Source: Nostoc sp. 'Peltigera membranacea cyanobiont' 210A
GTDB taxonomy: Bacteria > Cyanobacteriota > Cyanobacteriia > Cyanobacteriales > Nostocaceae
Assembly (NCBI RefSeq): GCF_002246015.1
Contig: NZ_NOLJ01000006.1
Location: 128,232-192,231 of the forward strand
DNA length: 64,000 nt
Direction of reading: 5' to 3'
Made by a program: the position numbers and the translations under genes. The first letter of the stretch is position 1. Each line of letters starts with the position of its first letter. This document shows positions 60,056 through 64,000 of the stretch, piece by piece. The notes beneath the pieces were generated by a model, which had not been told where the DNA came from, ran no database searches, and was given only the letters and a program-made list of their open reading frames with translations.

Positions 60056-61669
60056 TTAAAACTGAGTTACTTGATTAACATATATTTCAATATTTGTACC
60101 TGCTGGCAAAAACCAAACACCACCTTGTTGAGACATTTGGGCGATCGCCTGTTGATTACGTTGGGCAATTTGGGGTACTACAGAGTTCATACCACCTTCT
60201 AGAACCGCAGCTGCAAGATTGCGTCTGTTGTCAGTCTCACTAACAAGACCACTGGAGGTGTTGGTGTTGGTATTGTTTGGGTCGTTTTCGGTAGGGTTGG
60301 AAGATGTTGATGTTATAGAATATGGCACGAGTTTTGTATCAGGGCGATTTACTAACTCTGCTGCTTTAGCAATACCTCCCAAAACAAATAGTCCTGCATC
60401 CATTGAGGCTATAGATGAACTTTGACCGGGAAATTTATTTGCGATTAAAGGTTTACCTTGGGTACCGCGAAGAATAATTGCATTGTTGGGTAAGCTTCGT
60501 TCTGTGGGGTTGCCATTATTTTGCGAGATAACCTTGACTACGTTCATCTGCAAAAGACCTTGTTCGGAAAGCGAACCAATTTCAGCTAGGAATTCGGTGT
60601 TTGCGGGTAGAGCGATCGCACCATCGGTAGATTTTAGTGGTTCTCTCAATCGGATTACAAATACGTTTTTCGCTTCATCTGCATCACCACCACCACCTGA
60701 CTTATTACTAGTTTCTCCAAATATTGCTGTCGCCAACACAGCTTTGGCACTACTCCCAACTGCTACAGATTTCTGTCCCTGCGGTTGGGCTTGACTGACC
60801 GCAGGATTTTCCTGTTGTGGGGTTTGTTCAGCATCGGGATTTCTTGCCTCTTGCTGCGGCTGCGCATTGGTTGCAGGTTCCAAAGTAGCTATGTTACTTG
60901 TAGGTTGATTGCTAGGATTGACTTGACCGTAGCTACCTAACTTTGCTAACCTTGACCACTCTTCAAATGGGCTTGGTGGAGATGGTGGAGTTACATTAAC
61001 TACTGGTTGAGTGGGGTTCACAACTGGTGGCTGAGGCGATAGCGAAGGTTGAGAAGCAGGTATTCTAATGATGCGCTCAACTGTCACTGTCCGAGGTACG
61101 TAAGCTGTTGGTGGGGGTGTTGGGATCACTTTTTGTCTAACTGAGGGTTGTTGTAAGGCTACTGGCGGCGTTGATTTGGCAATTCTCAGCTGTTGTTGGG
61201 CAGCTCTCACCATCTGTGCTTGTTCAGTCAGAGCTAATTTCGTTTTGAGAGTATCTACTTGGGCTTCCATCTGTTGAGATATGGATTCATCAGTAGGCTG
61301 CTCTTGCACTGGTGGAGAAACAATAGTTTTTGGCTTTTGATTGCTGGTACTCATCAACTGAGACAAAAACACACCACCCACTAAAACGATCGCTAAGGTA
61401 GCAGCCCCTACCAAGCCTAACTTGGCAAAGGGATTAGATGAGAGTGCTTGCTTAGTCTGAACATCTTGTGGTTGAGAAAGAGGCTCTGGCGGTGTTGCAG
61501 AGTCTTCCGATCCTTCGGTGTCACTAGAAGAAGATTCTTCTTCAAAGCCGACCAACCTTGACATCCGCGATTCCCAATCTACAGATTCTACTTCTGGTTG
61601 GCGATCGTCGGTAGTTAGAGTAAATCCATTTTGGGGAGGCGTTTGGGCAGGAATTGAGTATCGGGTCAT
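60056..61669 (-). CDS. VirB10/TrbI-like protein
   Basis: 537 residues from ATG 61669, which overlaps the upstream stop (ATGA); the frame opens further but without support. Cytoplasmic N terminus, one transmembrane helix at about 95-112 (LGLVGAATLAIVLVGGVFLS), coiled coil (QQMEAQVDTLKTKLALTEQAQ), long Pro/Gln/Asn linker to about 300, then the C-terminal TrbI/VirB10-type beta-barrel domain (FVIRLREPLKSTDGAIALPANTEFLAEI; NNAIILRGTQGKPLIANKF). VirB10 links the inner and outer membrane parts of type IV secretion machines. Confidence 0.8.
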   Translation of the reverse strand: MTRYSIPAQTPPQNGFTLTTDDRQPEVESVDWESRMSRLVGFEEESSSSDTEGSEDSATPPEPLSQPQDVQTKQALSSNPFAKLGLVGAATLAIVLVGGVFLSQLMSTSNQKPKTIVSPPVQEQPTDESISQQMEAQVDTLKTKLALTEQAQMVRAAQQQLRIAKSTPPVALQQPSVRQKVIPTPPPTAYVPRTVTVERIIRIPASQPSLSPQPPVVNPTQPVVNVTPPSPPSPFEEWSRLAKLGSYGQVNPSNQPTSNIATLEPATNAQPQQEARNPDAEQTPQQENPAVSQAQPQGQKSVAVGSSAKAVLATAIFGETSNKSGGGGDADEAKNVFVIRLREPLKSTDGAIALPANTEFLAEIGSLSEQGLLQMNVVKVISQNNGNPTERSLPNNAIILRGTQGKPLIANKFPGQSSSIASMDAGLFVLGGIAKAAELVNRPDTKLVPYSITSTSSNPTENDPNNTNTNTSSGLVSETDNRRNLAAAVLEGGMNSVVPQIAQRNQQAIAQMSQQGGVWFLPAGTNIEIYVNQVTQF

Positions 61670-62370
61670 GGTAGAGCCTTGTTTGGATTTCCAGAACAAT
61701 TATTATCTTTAATTTCACATATATTATAAATTTCTAATCTGGCTTCTCCAAGGCGGTAAGCTGCAAACTGCGACGGTAGTGCTGCATTTGGTAGTGAAGT
61801 TACAGGTCGATCTATTGCTCTAACTAAAATTTGTTTATTAAAGGAAACTGATTTCCCTAATTTATCATAACTGTTAAAAATTAATTGATTGGCAAGTATC
61901 TCTACTTTCCATGTTCCATTACTTATTTCTTTCGGTTGAGAAATTTTTTGGATTACTAAGACATTCTCCGCTCCTCTATTAACATTTTCAAATTGGCTAT
62001 CTGGATTTAAATTAGTAATTTCTGACTTAAGTTTTTCTTTAAAATCATCAGCTACCAATTGGGAGGTAATTTCCCAGACTTGTGTTGGTGGCTGTTGTTG
62101 TGACCAAGTAAGCATTAAACTCATGGTTTCACCCACAAAGCGCCGAATCGTCTCTGGTTGCCGCTCTAAATTGGGTTGGGGGTCTACGGTTATAGCATGA
62201 CCATCAACAAGTTGCACTAAACTTTGAGGTGTGAGTTGTCGACCTAACTGTTGTAACATAGACCCGTGAAATATTAGTAACAGCAAGGTAAATAGATGCA
62301 AACTAAACGTTCCTACTGCCAACAAAGGTAAGGGACTATTTTTCTTGTTTTCTGGCTTGAGTAATTGCAT
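61666..62370 (-). CDS. VirB8/TraE-like membrane protein, copy 2
   Basis: 234 residues: a short cytoplasmic start, one transmembrane helix (LPLLAVGTFSLHLFTLLLLIF, about 13-35) and a periplasmic domain (SLVQLVDGHAITVDP, RRFVGETMSLMLTWSQ). Topology and length match VirB8/TraE-type assembly factors; sequence similarity is only visible to the next gene, its paralogue. Overlaps the VirB10-like gene by 4 bases. Confidence 0.65.
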   Translation of the reverse strand: MQLLKPENKKNSPLPLLAVGTFSLHLFTLLLLIFHGSMLQQLGRQLTPQSLVQLVDGHAITVDPQPNLERQPETIRRFVGETMSLMLTWSQQQPPTQVWEITSQLVADDFKEKLKSEITNLNPDSQFENVNRGAENVLVIQKISQPKEISNGTWKVEILANQLIFNSYDKLGKSVSFNKQILVRAIDRPVTSLPNAALPSQFAAYRLGEARLEIYNICEIKDNNCSGNPNKALP

Positions 62371-62413
62371 TAATAAATGATCGTATAAGAACTATCTTCA
62401 CATAAAAAACCGA

Positions 62414-63235
62414 TTATCTGATAAAACTATCAGATGTTTGTCCAGTTCCGCATTGTTTTGATTTATCTTCGTTCGGGTTGTAGTCATCTAGCAAACATAA
62501 GTTACGAATTTCATAAATTTCTAGTCTATCAGCGCGGACACTATAAATTGCTTTTTGCAAGTCGGTGCTATTGTCGGCTTGGGGATTAGTGAAATAATCT
62601 GATGCACGTACAAGGAAATCTTTATTAAAAGGAGTTATAAGTTTTGCACCACCAACTCGATTTCTTTGAACTAAGTCGGCTACCATACCCACTTGCCACT
62701 TCCCTGGTGCAATTTGTTTTGGCGGATAAACTCTCTTAATTACTAGTTGTGATGTCATCGCTTGGTTGGGATTTTCCGAGAAAACTTCTGGCGGTGTCAT
62801 TTCTGCAACTGTGCTTAAGAAACCTTTACGAAAGTCTTCTGATAAGGCAAAACTAGCTACCCAACTGCTGGTAGTAATTTTTTGGCTACCGCCTTGAGGT
62901 GTGTTAATCAGTATTCCTAAATCTGGTTTGGGGGTTGCGACTTCTTCAATATTTTGTGGTGGTAAGGTTCCAGACCAGCTAAACATTGATATCATCGTTT
63001 TGCTGATAAATTGGCGAATTGCTTCTGGTTCTCTTGCTAAATCATCAATATTAGCTACTGGTTTGCCATTGATTAATTGTACAAAGTTGGGAGGTTTTCT
63101 CAAACTGAGTTGGCGAATATTTAGCCCTTGTAATAAAAATAAAAATAAAACTAATATATGTAAACTGAAGGTTGCGATCGCAAAAAACGTCAAAACACTT
63201 CCCGTTCTTTGTCTTTTTTCTAGTAAACGCACCAT
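62414..63235 (-). CDS. VirB8/TraE-like membrane protein, copy 1
   Basis: 273 residues, paralogue of the 234-residue neighbour: one transmembrane helix (LTFFAIATFSLHILVLFLFLL), then NFVQLINGKPVANIDD and IRQFISKTMISMFSWSG in register with it. A strong GGAGGAGGTGAGGAA site precedes the ATG. Two VirB8-like genes side by side suggest a heteromeric ring or specialised role. Confidence 0.65.
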   Translation of the reverse strand: MVRLLEKRQRTGSVLTFFAIATFSLHILVLFLFLLQGLNIRQLSLRKPPNFVQLINGKPVANIDDLAREPEAIRQFISKTMISMFSWSGTLPPQNIEEVATPKPDLGILINTPQGGSQKITTSSWVASFALSEDFRKGFLSTVAEMTPPEVFSENPNQAMTSQLVIKRVYPPKQIAPGKWQVGMVADLVQRNRVGGAKLITPFNKDFLVRASDYFTNPQADNSTDLQKAIYSVRADRLEIYEIRNLCLLDDYNPNEDKSKQCGTGQTSDSFIR

Positions 63236-63327
63236 TTCCTCACCTCCTCCTGCAAAAACTTCAGCTATTATATATGATGTTTTGCATATACTGACTACTT
63301 ACAACACTTGCAAAAATTTTATATTTT

Positions 63328-64000
63328 CTATATCCTCTCTTTTACTAAAGAAGCCGTACTGCTGATAGCGCTGAAGACTGCAAAACCACCAGCAGCAGCC
63401 ACAAGTAAAGATAAAATTGGTGCTAAAATCCCCAGAAAAATTATGAACCACATTAAATCTGGATCGACATTAGCATTTTGACCTGGGCCATTGACAATCA
63501 CTGCGGCAGTCAGCACAGCAATAATATTGAATGAAATTTTGGCGATTCCAATAGATAGAAATCCAGTCAGCCACGCAAAAATTGGTTTACCAGCTACAGG
63601 TAGTAAAGATCCACCTACAGCTATTGGCCCTAAAGCTGCTATTAACAACATCGTAGCTTCTATCAAATTCTGGAAGGCATATTGTAAGGAAACTAAAAAG
63701 TTCTTGATGCTCGTTTGGACTGTAGAACCTAACAGAGAATTAAAAGAGGTTTCTGATACAATGCCAGTGCCATATCTGATATTATCTACCTTAGTTTGTA
63801 GTCTATTTATCCAGCTTTTATTTCCATAAGTATTTCTATATCTCTGCCAGAGAACATTAACTTTTTCGGCAGCTTTCACAAAACATTGACTTTGTTGCTC
63901 GCCAGTTAACGATTGGCAAGGACGTAGCAAAGAACCAGCTACTTCTTCAGCAACACTCATATTCAGTGCTTGCTGATAGATTTTATCTGCATCTGCTGAT
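63328..64000 (-). CDS. VirB6/TrbL-like polytopic membrane protein (5' end outside window)
   Basis: The frame has no stop up to the window edge; an internal ATG at 63960 would give 210 residues, but the sequence SADADKIYQQALN precedes it in frame, so the gene begins beyond 64000. At least four hydrophobic segments (ATMLLIAALGPIAVGGSLLPV; FAWLTGFLSIGIAKISFNIIAVLTAAVIV; LMWFIIFLGILAPILSLLVAAAGGFAVFS). Soluble N-terminal part with a possible disulphide (CQSLTGEQQSQC). Fits a VirB6/TrbL-type channel protein, first in the cluster as read. Confidence 0.65.
   Translation of the reverse strand, partial: SADADKIYQQALNMSVAEEVAGSLLRPCQSLTGEQQSQCFVKAAEKVNVLWQRYRNTYGNKSWINRLQTKVDNIRYGTGIVSETSFNSLLGSTVQTSIKNFLVSLQYAFQNLIEATMLLIAALGPIAVGGSLLPVAGKPIFAWLTGFLSIGIAKISFNIIAVLTAAVIVNGPGQNANVDPDLMWFIIFLGILAPILSLLVAAAGGFAVFSAISSTASLVKERI

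Overview
The window is chromosomal DNA of a filamentous cyanobacterium of the Nostoc/Anabaena type. The HIP1 octamer GCGATCGC is scattered through genes and spacers. Spacers carry heptamer repeats (ATGACAA, GGAGTTA, GGCAGGA types) and palindromic repeats. The gene content also fits: SqdB, an Omp85-lpxC-fabZ-lpxA-lpxB block, a CrtO-type carotenoid ketolase, a CYP110-like P450, several STAND/TPR proteins and many toxin-antitoxin genes. No rRNA, tRNA or CRISPR was found.

Layout. 1-5.1 kb: end of an unknown gene, sqdB (sulfolipid head group), then one 1,121-codon reading frame joining the first three quarters of the sulfolipid glycosyltransferase SqdX to a GAF-GAF-PAS adenylate cyclase. 5.2-13.9 kb: purC, then the outer-membrane block (Omp85, lpxC, fabZ, lpxA, lpxB), which makes lipid A precursors and inserts outer-membrane proteins. 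13.9-22 kb: an orphan cytosine-5 DNA methyltransferase, an aldo/keto reductase, two hypothetical proteins, endonuclease V, and two FHA-domain proteins, one joined to a flavoprotein-like region. 22-26.8 kb: an unstable accessory patch with a 21-bp tandem array, a small membrane protein, two decayed STAND/TPR paralogues and a broken DUF3368 toxin-like gene. 26.9-34.2 kb: a pentapeptide-repeat protein, the glycine cleavage genes gcvT-gcvH-gcvP, and a PhoD-type phosphatase. 34.5-47 kb: a PEP-CTERM protein, an RmlD-like reductase, a TPR lipoprotein, a secreted protease with RTX repeats, crtO, an LmeA-like protein, a P450 and a phosphoketolase-like TPP enzyme.

47-52.3 kb is a second accessory patch: another 21-bp array, an ISL3-family insertion sequence with exact 8-bp target duplication inside a nuclease-like gene, and three toxin-antitoxin pairs in a row. 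The first pair is bracketed by 27-bp direct repeats and its toxin has no standard start codon. 52.3-59.1 kb returns to core genes: aroH, sppA, and a lipid-related run (MlaE-like permease, DUF3119, DUF3086, plsY). 59.4-64 kb holds a minus-strand cluster resembling part of a type IV secretion envelope complex (VirB6-, two VirB8-, VirB10- and VirB9-like); it runs off the right edge.

The strongest points for follow-up are the sqdX-cyclase fusion, the mobile-element edges defined to the base (ISL3 element, MITE-like elements, 27-bp repeats), the PIN toxin with a non-standard start, the two unrelated 21-bp tandem arrays, and the T4SS-like cluster. All family assignments come from reading motifs by eye; no database search was run.
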